Source: Flavobacteriales bacterium UBA3442 (GTDB taxonomy: Bacteria; Bacteroidota; Bacteroidia; Flavobacteriales; Schleiferiaceae). Taken from it: 5,790 nt of DNA. Positions within the stretch are counted from its first letter, which is position 1. The number at the start of each line of letters is the position of its first letter. Below, in pieces: positions 1 through 5,790 of this stretch. The notes under the pieces are model-generated. The model did not search any database. It had not been told where the DNA came from and saw only the letters and a program-made list of their open reading frames with translations. The stretch spans positions 1-5,790 of the forward strand of contig DFSH01000062.1 of the NCBI GenBank assembly GCA_002378565.1, given 5' to 3'. The translations under genes were made by a program, and so were the position numbers.

Positions 1-542
1 GATTCGGACCCGAGAAGGGTTTGTACAAGATTGGCAATGCCCTTGCTATGGAGTCCCATGCGCGAGAGTTTCTCTGAGCTAGGGTAAACGGGGTGAAGGC
101 CAGCACTGGGCCTGTCCTTGAATCGGGCCACATCTTCCAAGTCGGGATGCGCCATATTCAGGCGCCCATTGAAGCTAGAGACCCGGCCATAAGCAATCAC
201 CATGGCGCCTGCTTTCAATGTTTTCTGGATGTAGTTGGCTCCTTTGAACCAGATCAGCTCAATTCGGCCATCGTCACTGACAAGCTGAGCAGTCAAACGA
301 CGGCGACTGCCAGCACCCGTGGCTTGAATGTCGGTGATGCGTCCCTTGACTTGGATTTCTGCCGGACCAGCCACGCAGGCTTCAGGCAAAAGCACCACCG
401 ATCGGTCCACGTACCGGAAGGGGTAGTGGCTGAGTAAGTCGCCGTAGCTTCTGATGCTCAGCTCACTGGCGAATGCCTTGGCTCGTTGAGGCCCAACGCC
501 TTTGAGGTAAGTGATTGCAGTGTCTGTCCATTGAAAGGCCAT
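1..542 (-). CDS. recG: ATP-dependent DNA helicase RecG, N-terminal part (runs off left edge)
   Basis: RecG is a superfamily 2 helicase that remodels stalled replication forks and branch-migrates Holliday junctions. The 180 complete codons visible cover only the DNA-junction-binding N-terminal part; the helicase motor lies outside the window. Seen in the translation: a helix-hairpin-helix-like segment YLKGVGPQRAKAF (residues 12-24), then the family's LLSHYPFRYVDR (36-47), then an OB-fold wedge region (about 61-136) with VKGRITDIQ, LIWFKGANYIQ and NMAHPDLE, then LHPVYPSSEKLS (149-160), which matches the conserved segment leading to the motor. The start MAFQWTDTAITYLKG is the only Met before the conserved region. 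No Shine-Dalgarno is present: GAGG directly abuts the ATG, too close to act as one. The gene is head to head with the sugar transferase 23 bp away. The family identification is firm; the reading frame is open to the window edge. Confidence 0.94.
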   Translation of the reverse strand, partial: MAFQWTDTAITYLKGVGPQRAKAFASELSIRSYGDLLSHYPFRYVDRSVVLLPEACVAGPAEIQVKGRITDIQATGAGSRRRLTAQLVSDDGRIELIWFKGANYIQKTLKAGAMVIAYGRVSSFNGRLNMAHPDLEDVARFKDRPSAGLHPVYPSSEKLSRMGLHSKGIANLVQTLLGSE

Positions 543-545
543 CCT

Positions 546-572
546 CAAAAATAGCCTAACTTCCCATGCCAA
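546..572 (-). promoter_or_regulatory. Candidate Bacteroidota-type promoter for recG
   Basis: On the minus strand the sequence TATTTTTG (plus coordinates 546-553) matches the Bacteroidota -7 consensus TAnnTTTG exactly. A TTG lies at 570-572, with a 16-nt spacer, slightly shorter than the usual range of about 17-23. The -7 box ends only 3 nt before the recG ATG, so a transcript from it would have almost no leader or none. The location supports it, but a 6-base match can arise by chance. Confidence 0.4.
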
Positions 573-1882
573 TGAACAGTCATCGATACAACCCTTCAGA
601 GGCCGGCATGATGCTCGGTGATGGTGCCTTGTTGGCATCGTTGTTCATCGGTATTGCCTATGTCATGTTTGGTGATTTGCAGGTGACGGATCCCCGGTAT
701 TATGACCATTATATCACGTTGTTTTGGTGGGCCATGATGCTCTGGTTGTCAATTTCTATGCTGCTTAAAACCCACCATTTACCCCTTGGTGTGGAGATTC
801 GATCGGTTGTCACAAAATTTGGTCGCATGGCCTTGATATTGGGAGCCGCATTGGCAGCTATTGTGGTCTCTGTGAAAGGTGAATACTATTCAAGGGCCTT
901 TTTGCTCATTTGGCTTGGTTCTTACCTTTTGATTGGCACCTTTTACCGATCCCTGTGGGTTAAAACCATGCGATCAAGGTTTCGTCAGGGCAAACATGTG
1001 CGCTTCATTGCTTTGGTGGGGGAGGGTAGCCAATGGCCTGGTTTGGTGGAACAACTCAGTCTGCATCCAGAGTATGGTTACCGCATTGCCTGTCAGGTCA
1101 AGTCCTTCCAGGATATCAGTCAGCAGGTGGACGAATACTGGGTGAGCCCTTTGCTTGCGACAGCCGGTCTTGCCATCGCAGACGAGCAGAGCAAGCGCTT
1201 GCGTGTGGTGCCTGATTTAGGATTTCTTGGTGCCCATCGAACCCGCATCATTCCTGTTGGCGATTACCCCATTGTTGAACTGAGGCCAGAGCCATTGACC
1301 GATGGTTTGTCAGCCTTTGCCAAACGTTTGGTTGACCTTTTGTTGGCCAGCCTGTCTTTGTTGTTGATTGCTTCCTGGCTGTTTCCGCTGATTGCCATAG
1401 CGATCAAGCTTGACAGCAAGGGTTCGGTGTTTTTCAAACAGCAGCGACATGGCCAGAAAGGTCAGAATTTCATGATATGGAAGTTCAGAACCATGCGTCA
1501 GTCGGCTGACACTTCCCCCCAAGGTGTGTCAGCTCAACAGCGTGTGACAGGGGTGGGGCATTGGTTGCGTGCGAGTCACTTGGATGAATTGCCTCAGTTG
1601 TGGAATGTCCTCCTTGGTCACATGAGCTTGGTGGGCCCCAGACCACACATGTCATCTGATCACCACATGTACCGAGATGCCATTGCGTCCTACGGCATCA
1701 GGCATTGGGTGAAACCTGGCATGACGGGCCTGGCTCAGGCCAGAGGTCTCAAAGGGGAAGTCGATAAGTCTGGAATGACAGAGCGCATCCGCGCAGACAT
1801 TTACTATGTTGAAAATTGGTCCATGCTGCTTGACCTCAAAGTCCTTGTTGCAACGGTATTTCGCCTGAATACCTGGGTGTGA
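566..1882 (+). CDS. Polyprenyl-phosphate sugar-1-phosphate transferase (WcaJ/PglC-like), initiating enzyme of polysaccharide synthesis
   Basis: A membrane phosphoglycosyl transferase that moves a sugar-1-phosphate from a nucleotide sugar to undecaprenyl phosphate, the first step in exopolysaccharide, capsule or O-antigen units. The sugar cannot be read from sequence. The 438 residues suit the long WcaJ-type architecture (usually about 460). Four hydrophobic segments lie near 14-35, 50-67, 86-103 and 111-131. A soluble region follows (about 145-245), a divergent version of the family's central Rossmann-like domain, starting RFIALVGEG. A membrane helix at about 253-281 contains a helix-breaking Pro274. 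The catalytic domain shows KFRTM (306-310), LDELPQLWNVL (339-349; Asp340-Glu341 is the expected catalytic dyad), MSLVGPRP (353-360), VKPGMTGLAQARG (382-394) and DIYYVENWS (411-419). Where many relatives read DPRVT, this protein has AQQRVT (323-328). ATG at 566 is taken as start; ATG at 572 is equally possible, as neither has a Shine-Dalgarno. The stop abuts the convergent next gene. Confidence 0.93.
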   Translation: MPMNSHRYNPSEAGMMLGDGALLASLFIGIAYVMFGDLQVTDPRYYDHYITLFWWAMMLWLSISMLLKTHHLPLGVEIRSVVTKFGRMALILGAALAAIVVSVKGEYYSRAFLLIWLGSYLLIGTFYRSLWVKTMRSRFRQGKHVRFIALVGEGSQWPGLVEQLSLHPEYGYRIACQVKSFQDISQQVDEYWVSPLLATAGLAIADEQSKRLRVVPDLGFLGAHRTRIIPVGDYPIVELRPEPLTDGLSAFAKRLVDLLLASLSLLLIASWLFPLIAIAIKLDSKGSVFFKQQRHGQKGQNFMIWKFRTMRQSADTSPQGVSAQQRVTGVGHWLRASHLDELPQLWNVLLGHMSLVGPRPHMSSDHHMYRDAIASYGIRHWVKPGMTGLAQARGLKGEVDKSGMTERIRADIYYVENWSMLLDLKVLVATVFRLNTWV

Positions 1883-2359
1883 TTACAGCCTGAAACCCAG
1901 CTTGAGTTGCCCGGTGAACCATGGAAATTGTTCACGCGTGCTAGGCTGACCTGAACCCAAACTGGGTGCAATCATCCAGTCATGCAATCCGATGCCAAAT
2001 TGGCCACTGACCATGAAGAACCGACCGGCATGCAATCGCTTACCTAAGGCAAGGCTTGTCACAGAGCCTCCGCCGACATCAACCAGGGCTGCAAGGCCTG
2101 TGGATGCGTCCAGGTACCAATTGGCGATCACTTCCGATAAAAATAACGAGTTAGGTAAAGCTATTGAGGGGAGGGTTTTCCTGACTCCTAGACCAACATG
2201 CACGAGGCCTACATTGACATGCACTGACAGGTCCTCTTGCGTAAAGTGTTCTATCTCGAAACCCATGAGGCTTGGCCATCCCATTTCTCCATGGAGGTAG
2301 GTTTGTGATTGGACGGCAAAGGTGACAAGCAATGAAGCTAAGGTGATGAGGCTTTTCAT
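1883..2359 (-). CDS. Small exported protein, probably outer-membrane beta-barrel (hypothetical)
   Basis: I do not recognise a named family. The 158-residue product begins with a classical signal peptide (Lys2, hydrophobic core about 4-16, likely cleavage near VQS|Q at 18/19), leaving a mature protein of about 140 residues. The mature part is rich in Gly, aromatic and alternating polar/hydrophobic residues, for example SVHVNVGLVHVGLGV (45-59) and SGQFGIGLHDWMIAP (118-132). It ends QLKLGFRL with Phe at the third-last position, resembling the last strand of an outer-membrane barrel. A small six- to eight-strand barrel is my inference; a periplasmic beta-protein is the alternative. The start ATG is preceded by an A-rich leader and a good promoter (2382-2414) rather than a Shine-Dalgarno. 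Its TAA lies directly against the sugar transferase's TGA, with no room for a separate terminator. Base composition resembles the rest of the window (36 of 60 G+C at 2041-2100). Confidence 0.75.
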   Translation of the reverse strand: MKSLITLASLLVTFAVQSQTYLHGEMGWPSLMGFEIEHFTQEDLSVHVNVGLVHVGLGVRKTLPSIALPNSLFLSEVIANWYLDASTGLAALVDVGGGSVTSLALGKRLHAGRFFMVSGQFGIGLHDWMIAPSLGSGQPSTREQFPWFTGQLKLGFRL

Positions 2360-2381
2360 GTAATTTTTGATAACTTGGTGT

Positions 2382-2414
2382 CAAACCTAACTAAATTATC
2401 AATAAAATCCCAAA
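2382..2414 (-). promoter_or_regulatory. Bacteroidota-type promoter for the small exported protein gene
   Basis: On the minus strand, TTTG (plus 2411-2414) is followed after 21 nt by TAGGTTTG (plus 2382-2389), an exact fit to the TTTG / TAnnTTTG consensus of the Bacteroidota primary sigma factor at accepted spacing. The -7 box ends 22 nt before the ATG at 2359, predicting a short leader of roughly 15 nt. Both elements, their spacing and their position all agree, which makes this the best promoter in the window. Confidence 0.68.
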
Positions 2415-2436
2415 GTATCATTAAATCCAAAACATC

Positions 2437-3342
2437 ATGAAAAAAATACTAGTAATCTTAGCCCTGATGCCACTGGCACTAGTTGCTCAAACAAAAAAAA
2501 GCGGAACTGTGTACTCAAGCCATCCAGCTTTAGATGCAGTGAATGCAATGAACAAAGCCTTCGCAGATGGTGACGTGGAATCATACGCTAGCTACTTATC
2601 AGAAGATTTAAAAGTTTGGAACAATGGAGAATCCCATGATCGTGATAGAGACATAGAAATCGTCACTTGGTGGAGCGAGAACTTCTCAGTTAGCTGGGAA
2701 CGCATGCCAGAGGCAAAAGCTGATGTAATCAAATACAAAGGAGATAAAAAAGGTGTTTGGGTCTTCGATTGGAGCATTCTCACGGCAGTCAACAACATCT
2801 CTGGAGATACCGTTAAAGGGACCTTTCATGATGAGTACTTTGTGACACCTGAGAACAAAATCATTACATGGATCTCATACTATGATCAAGAATCTCTCAA
2901 GGCTCAAATCCAAAATTCATTATTTGGCGTACACGTCAATGGAGCAGTTTACGACGAGCACCCACTCATCGACAAGGTCGAGTCATTAGCGAAAGCCTAT
3001 GAAGCAGGTAATATAAGTGAAATGACATCCTATTTTTCTGAAGATGCTAGATTCTTTCGAGGTGGAAGAGACATTGATCCCGATGAAAAGGTCATCAGTC
3101 TTGAAGATCGGAAGACCCAATGGGGAGAGTCAATAACAAAAAACGTCAAAAGAACCATGGAAGAATATGGTTACCCTGACGCCATTCGCTATGAAAAAGG
3201 TGATGGCGGTTGGGAAGTCCTTTCTTGGTGGTACCATGTGGGAACTGATGAGGCTGGCGTCGAGACTCGCGAATTCATCCACTTGAGCCATTCATTCAAT
3301 GAGGCTGGAAAAATCACAAGAGAAGTCCTTTGGATTAAGTAA
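2437..3342 (+). CDS. Secreted protein with two tandem NTF2/SnoaL-like domains
   Basis: A 301-residue exported protein, probably periplasmic or released; its ligand or reaction is unknown. Residues 1-17 form a signal peptide (Lys2-Lys3, hydrophobic core, likely cleavage at LVA|Q). No Cys follows, so it is not a lipoprotein. Two related halves start at SGTVYSSHPALDAV (22-35) and NGAVYDEHPLIDKV (168-181). Aligned without gaps at an offset of 146, residues 22-61 and 168-207 share 15 of 40 positions, including the YLSED/YFSED motif (53-57 and 199-203). The pattern of an amphipathic helix, 'G-D/N-hydrophobic', then S-E-D leading into a Trp/Phe-rich sheet is typical of the NTF2/SnoaL/DUF4440 fold, which makes a cone-shaped pocket. 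The fold is inferred from pattern, not a search. No Shine-Dalgarno; the leader is A-rich. The gene is AT-richer than its flanks (20-21 of 60 G+C in sampled stretches against 35-36 in the neighbours), hinting at different ancestry. It is monocistronic, ending at the hairpin at 3366. Confidence 0.85.
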   Translation: MKKILVILALMPLALVAQTKKSGTVYSSHPALDAVNAMNKAFADGDVESYASYLSEDLKVWNNGESHDRDRDIEIVTWWSENFSVSWERMPEAKADVIKYKGDKKGVWVFDWSILTAVNNISGDTVKGTFHDEYFVTPENKIITWISYYDQESLKAQIQNSLFGVHVNGAVYDEHPLIDKVESLAKAYEAGNISEMTSYFSEDARFFRGGRDIDPDEKVISLEDRKTQWGESITKNVKRTMEEYGYPDAIRYEKGDGGWEVLSWWYHVGTDEAGVETREFIHLSHSFNEAGKITREVLWIK

Positions 3343-3365
3343 TCTAAACCAACAGCAATAAACTC

Positions 3366-3401
3366 AAGAGCTCTGCAAGTGTGGAGCTCTTTTGTTTTTT
3401 T
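3366..3401 (+). terminator. Rho-independent terminator of the NTF2-like gene
   Basis: A perfect 8-bp stem, AAGAGCTC (3366-3373) pairing with GAGCTCTT (3384-3391), encloses a 10-nt loop and runs into the T-rich tail TTTTGTTTTTTT (3390-3401). It begins 23 nt after the stop codon. The T tract is only on the plus side, so it should not serve the convergent glycosyltransferase gene, whose stop is at 3486 and for which I see no comparable hairpin. Confidence 0.88.
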
Positions 3402-3485
3402 CACCTATCTACAATCCCCAATTGGAATCGGCAAACATGAACAGTAGATTTTCAGTGACCTAATTTTGGAAACTTAGTAGGGGGA

Positions 3486-5645
3486 TTACTTGTTGAGGTT
3501 CTGAAACAACACAGCGTAATCATCAATGACAGCTGACCATTGGTAGGAGATAAGTTGGCTGCTGTAATCGGTTTGTGGACTTTTGCTTTGGGTATAGAGT
3601 GAATGGAGAAATGTCTCATTGTTGAAATAGGAGCCATTGACCCCTAGAACATGCCGGTTGAAGGGGTTGTCATGAGCCGCAATGGGGCATCCTGCTGCCA
3701 TGGCTTGAAGAAGGCCAGGGTTGGTTCCGCCAGCTGAATGGCCATGCACATACAGGCGACAACCCTGTCTGAGGGATTGTGTCACTTCGGAGTCATAGGT
3801 AGCATCGATAGGTAGGAAATGGGGGTGGTCTTGGTAGGCTTTTTTCATTTGTTTTCCATGCCTTGTCGTCCAGTTGCCCACCACAGCAACATGGCAATCA
3901 GGGAGCAAGGCTTGCAATGCCATGTCAAGGTTGTTTTCGGGTTCAATTCGGCATAAAATCAAGGCGTAATCGCCAGCCTTGAGGTGCAGGTCTTTGAGGA
4001 TGGCTTCCGCTTTTTTGTCATCAACCCTTGACACGGCATGGACACCGTAGGCAATTTCCTCAATCCTTGTGGGGTAGCCTTTGATGTGCTCGCTGATGCC
4101 AGGGTTGTCTGACACCATCACGCTTGCCCGATGGGCAGCCCATTGCTCAGCTTTGCGCAAGTAGGCCTGTGTCAGTGGCCGGTATTTGCCACGCATCCAT
4201 TCCAGGCCATCCATGTGAACGGCTAAGGGAATCTTTCCCGCCAGGGGCAGCAGTGGTGCACTGGTTGTGGTGCCAAGTGTGAGGTGTGCATCGGGTTGCG
4301 TTCTGGCAATGTGCCTGAGGCTGATGGCGTCATAGATGAATTGAGCAACGGACCCAATCAAGGGTTCAGGGTCCCAATGCACACGTCGATCAATGCCAGG
4401 GTAGGCCCATTGTTTCACAGGGTGCGCAGAGGACGTGCTCACCAGGACCCGAAATCCCTTGTCTGCAAGCCCTTTTGCCACGTGCTCAACCATTTCTTCA
4501 TAGCCGCCATGTCGGTTGGGAAGCCCCCGTGATCCAGAAATCGCCACAAAAGGCTGGCAATGTTTAACGATGCCTTCCAGTTGGGAAGCAGATTTGAGCC
4601 ATTGGTAGTTGCTGGCATCAAAGGGTTTTTTGCTTGAGAAATCAGCCTGACTGAATGCTGCTGCGATGCCTTCAGCCTCAGGATTGCAAAGCGCCACATA
4701 GGGTTCAAGTTCCTTGGCAGATTCTGCGTTGTTGGATAAGATGACCTTGCAGCCCTTGGCCAAGGCTTCAATGGCAACCAACCCAAATGTCTCAAACAGG
4801 GAGGGTATGATGACCCCTTCTGCCTGGCTTAACGCCTCGGAAACATCCCTGGCTGTGCCAGCGCTTAGCCATTGAATTTTTGCGCCATGATGCTTGGCTT
4901 GGTCGATAGCCTGTCTGAATGCCTTGCTGTGTTTGCTGTGGTTGGGCGCTTGATCTCCCATGAAGGTAAGCAATGCTTCAGATCCCCTTTGTGCCAAATG
5001 GCCCCAGGCTTTTGCAGCTTCGACTTGGTTTTTGATGCCTTCAATGCGTCCAATAACCAACCAGCCTTTGCGTTGTTTTGTGAGCTGTTGTCCCTGTTCA
5101 GAGTGTAATTGCTCCAGTCCGGGCGACATCACATGCACGGTGGGCCCTAGGTTGAAGGCTTTTCTCACGCGCTTCTGTTCTGTGGATGTAGTGCAAAGGA
5201 TGGCATCTGCAGCCCATGCGACACGATGCAGGGCTTGGTGCCATCGCAAGGTTGACAAGGGTGGCCAGTTGTCCCTGCCTTGCCCTGCGCGAAAGCAGGT
5301 TTTGAGCCATTCCAAGATGCCAGATGGCAACAGGGACCAAAAGGCTGCTCGTTGCTTTTCATAGGCTCCGTAGTCAATCCAGATGCTGGCGATGACCCAT
5401 GTTAGCTTGGGATGCCCTTGCCTGACACGAAGGCAGGCCATTTGATCAGCCAGTCGGCCGAGGTTGAATGTGTACAGGACCTCAATGCTGTGCTGTGCAA
5501 TCATTGATGGCAGAAGTGCAGCATCTGTGCATAAATGGACCTCGTGCTTCAGTTGAGTTAGGGCAGTGAGGCTTTGCTCTACTTGGACTGTGTCACCACC
5601 GCGTTGGGTCAAAAGACTCTTGCGAGCAAACAATAACACCTTCAT
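3486..5645 (-). CDS. Bifunctional glycosyltransferase: GT4-type domain fused to a DUF1972-type glycosyltransferase domain
   Basis: One 719-residue polypeptide holds two whole GT-B enzymes, each about 350 residues, the usual size of one GT4 enzyme. Half 1 (1 to about 362): beta-1 MKVLLFARKS, RGGDTVQ (15-21), VIGRIEGIKNQ (197-207), and the donor-site motif LFETFGLVAIEALAKG (283-298) with an EX7E pair at Glu285 and Glu293. Half 2 (about 366-719): ISGSRGLPNRHGGYEE (369-384), GLEWMRGKY (480-488), CRIEPENN (565-572) and VHGHSAGGTNPGLLQAM (633-649), all hallmarks of DUF1972 transferases, some of which are rhamnosyltransferases. Both halves probably add sugars to lipid-linked glycan intermediates at the cytoplasmic face; donors and acceptors are unknown. 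No signal peptide. The ATG at 5645 is chosen because MKVLLFARKS is the normal first strand of the fold; a GTG at 5732 or ATG at 5699 would add a non-homologous stretch running into the divergent gene. No stop or frameshift separates the halves. Gln647 sits where many relatives have Glu. Confidence 0.92.
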   Translation of the reverse strand: MKVLLFARKSLLTQRGGDTVQVEQSLTALTQLKHEVHLCTDAALLPSMIAQHSIEVLYTFNLGRLADQMACLRVRQGHPKLTWVIASIWIDYGAYEKQRAAFWSLLPSGILEWLKTCFRAGQGRDNWPPLSTLRWHQALHRVAWAADAILCTTSTEQKRVRKAFNLGPTVHVMSPGLEQLHSEQGQQLTKQRKGWLVIGRIEGIKNQVEAAKAWGHLAQRGSEALLTFMGDQAPNHSKHSKAFRQAIDQAKHHGAKIQWLSAGTARDVSEALSQAEGVIIPSLFETFGLVAIEALAKGCKVILSNNAESAKELEPYVALCNPEAEGIAAAFSQADFSSKKPFDASNYQWLKSASQLEGIVKHCQPFVAISGSRGLPNRHGGYEEMVEHVAKGLADKGFRVLVSTSSAHPVKQWAYPGIDRRVHWDPEPLIGSVAQFIYDAISLRHIARTQPDAHLTLGTTTSAPLLPLAGKIPLAVHMDGLEWMRGKYRPLTQAYLRKAEQWAAHRASVMVSDNPGISEHIKGYPTRIEEIAYGVHAVSRVDDKKAEAILKDLHLKAGDYALILCRIEPENNLDMALQALLPDCHVAVVGNWTTRHGKQMKKAYQDHPHFLPIDATYDSEVTQSLRQGCRLYVHGHSAGGTNPGLLQAMAAGCPIAAHDNPFNRHVLGVNGSYFNNETFLHSLYTQSKSPQTDYSSQLISYQWSAVIDDYAVLFQNLNK

Positions 5646-5697
5646 GGGAATAAATGTACTGCCTCTGGTCGTACCTTTATCACCTAAATCACGGATC
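5646..5697. promoter_or_regulatory. Divergent intergenic region with weak -7-like boxes on both strands
   Basis: This 52-bp gap must hold or overlap the promoters of two divergent genes. TACATTTA on the minus strand (plus 5651-5658) and TACCTTTA on the plus strand (5672-5679) each match five of six fixed positions of TAnnTTTG. Neither has a convincing TTG at the right distance, so these are tentative. Confidence 0.25.
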
Positions 5698-5790
5698 ATG
5701 GCTATACCTAAATTTCTTGTTGGCGACAACACCGATCACCCTGAAAGCGTTTTCATTATTCATACGGAGTTTCCCCGTTTTGTGATGGAT
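5698..5790 (+). CDS. Small conserved hypothetical protein, N-terminal part (runs off right edge)
   Basis: An open frame of 31 codons from ATG to the window edge, beginning MAIPKFLVGDNTDHPESV and continuing with a hydrophobic strand and HTEFPRFVMD (residues 22-31). It resembles the start of a short acidic protein I recall from Bacteroidota genomes, where a G-x-N-T-D segment and H-T-E-F-P-R-F are conserved; this is memory of a family pattern, not a search. The function of that family is unknown to me. There is no signal peptide, so it is probably cytoplasmic. No Shine-Dalgarno is visible. It diverges from the glycosyltransferase gene, so shared function cannot be assumed. Full length and stop lie outside the window. 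Confidence 0.6.
   Translation, partial: MAIPKFLVGDNTDHPESVFIIHTEFPRFVMD

Noticed and set aside
93..437. Plus-strand open frame of 114 codons
   Set aside because: It lies antisense to recG, whose translation is clearly conserved; the plus-strand product has no recognisable motif.
1992..2300. Plus-strand open frame of 102 codons opposite the small exported protein
   Set aside because: The minus-strand frame has a signal peptide, a barrel-like pattern and a matching promoter; the plus-strand product is Pro/Arg/Thr-rich without any domain, typical of a shadow frame.
2361..2378. Possible plus-strand promoter boxes for the NTF2-like gene (TAATTTTTG, TAACTTGG)
   Set aside because: The first has one base too many between TA and TTTG and the second misses one fixed position; neither has a suitable upstream TTG, so I could not assign this gene's promoter.
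3418..3430. Inverted repeat around CCAATTGG downstream of the glycosyltransferase stop
   Set aside because: The self-complementary core is short, has no loop and is not followed by a T tract on the minus strand, so it is not a credible terminator.
3461..3468. TAATTTTG, an exact TAnnTTTG match on the plus strand
   Set aside because: There is no TTG at the right distance upstream and it points antisense into the glycosyltransferase 3' end. About three exact matches are expected by chance over both strands of this window.
4960..5364. Plus-strand open frame of 134 codons (and overlapping frames at 4439-4795 and 5098-5340 on the minus strand)
   Set aside because: All fall inside the well-supported double glycosyltransferase gene; their products are rich in Cys, Arg and Ser with no motif.
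1..5790. Search by eye for tRNA, rRNA, CRISPR repeats, insertion sequence ends, toxin-antitoxin or defence genes
   Set aside because: No direct-repeat arrays, cloverleaf-like sequences, transposase motifs or defence domains were seen; coding genes fill nearly all of the window and the longest gap is 143 bp (3343-3485), which holds only the terminator.

Overview
This looks like an ordinary chromosomal stretch of a Bacteroidota bacterium, perhaps a Flavobacteriales/Cryomorphaceae-like lineage; the genus cannot be fixed from sequence. Three things support the phylum. None of the well-placed starts has a Shine-Dalgarno sequence. Two start regions carry the Bacteroidota-type -7 box TAnnTTTG. The partial small protein at the right edge resembles a short conserved hypothetical protein I associate with Bacteroidota, which is recollection and not a search result.

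Layout from left to right. (1) The 5' part of recG on the minus strand runs off the left edge. (2) Head to head with it, 23 bp away, is a complete plus-strand sugar transferase of the WcaJ/PglC-like polyprenyl-phosphate phosphoglycosyl transferase superfamily. (3) Its stop abuts, with no spacer, the stop of a convergent minus-strand gene for a small exported, probably beta-barrel protein. (4) A 77-bp divergent intergenic region holds a good promoter for that small gene and leads on the other side into a plus-strand secreted protein with two tandem NTF2/SnoaL-like domains. That gene is clearly more AT-rich than its neighbours and ends in a rho-independent terminator. (5) A large minus-strand gene encodes two complete GT-B glycosyltransferases fused in one polypeptide: a GT4 half followed by a DUF1972-type half. 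(6) Across a 52-bp divergent gap, the first 31 codons of a small conserved hypothetical gene run off the right edge.

How the genes relate: the sugar transferase would load the first sugar phosphate onto undecaprenyl phosphate at the inner membrane, and the double glycosyltransferase could add two later sugars, so both fit exopolysaccharide, capsule or O-antigen assembly. They are on opposite strands and not in an operon; no flippase, polymerase or export gene is visible. recG (recombination and fork rescue) and the NTF2-like protein have no evident link to polysaccharide synthesis.

I found no RNA gene, insertion sequence, CRISPR array or recognisable defence system. The observations most worth a second look are the glycosyltransferase fusion and the duplicated, compositionally distinct NTF2-like protein.
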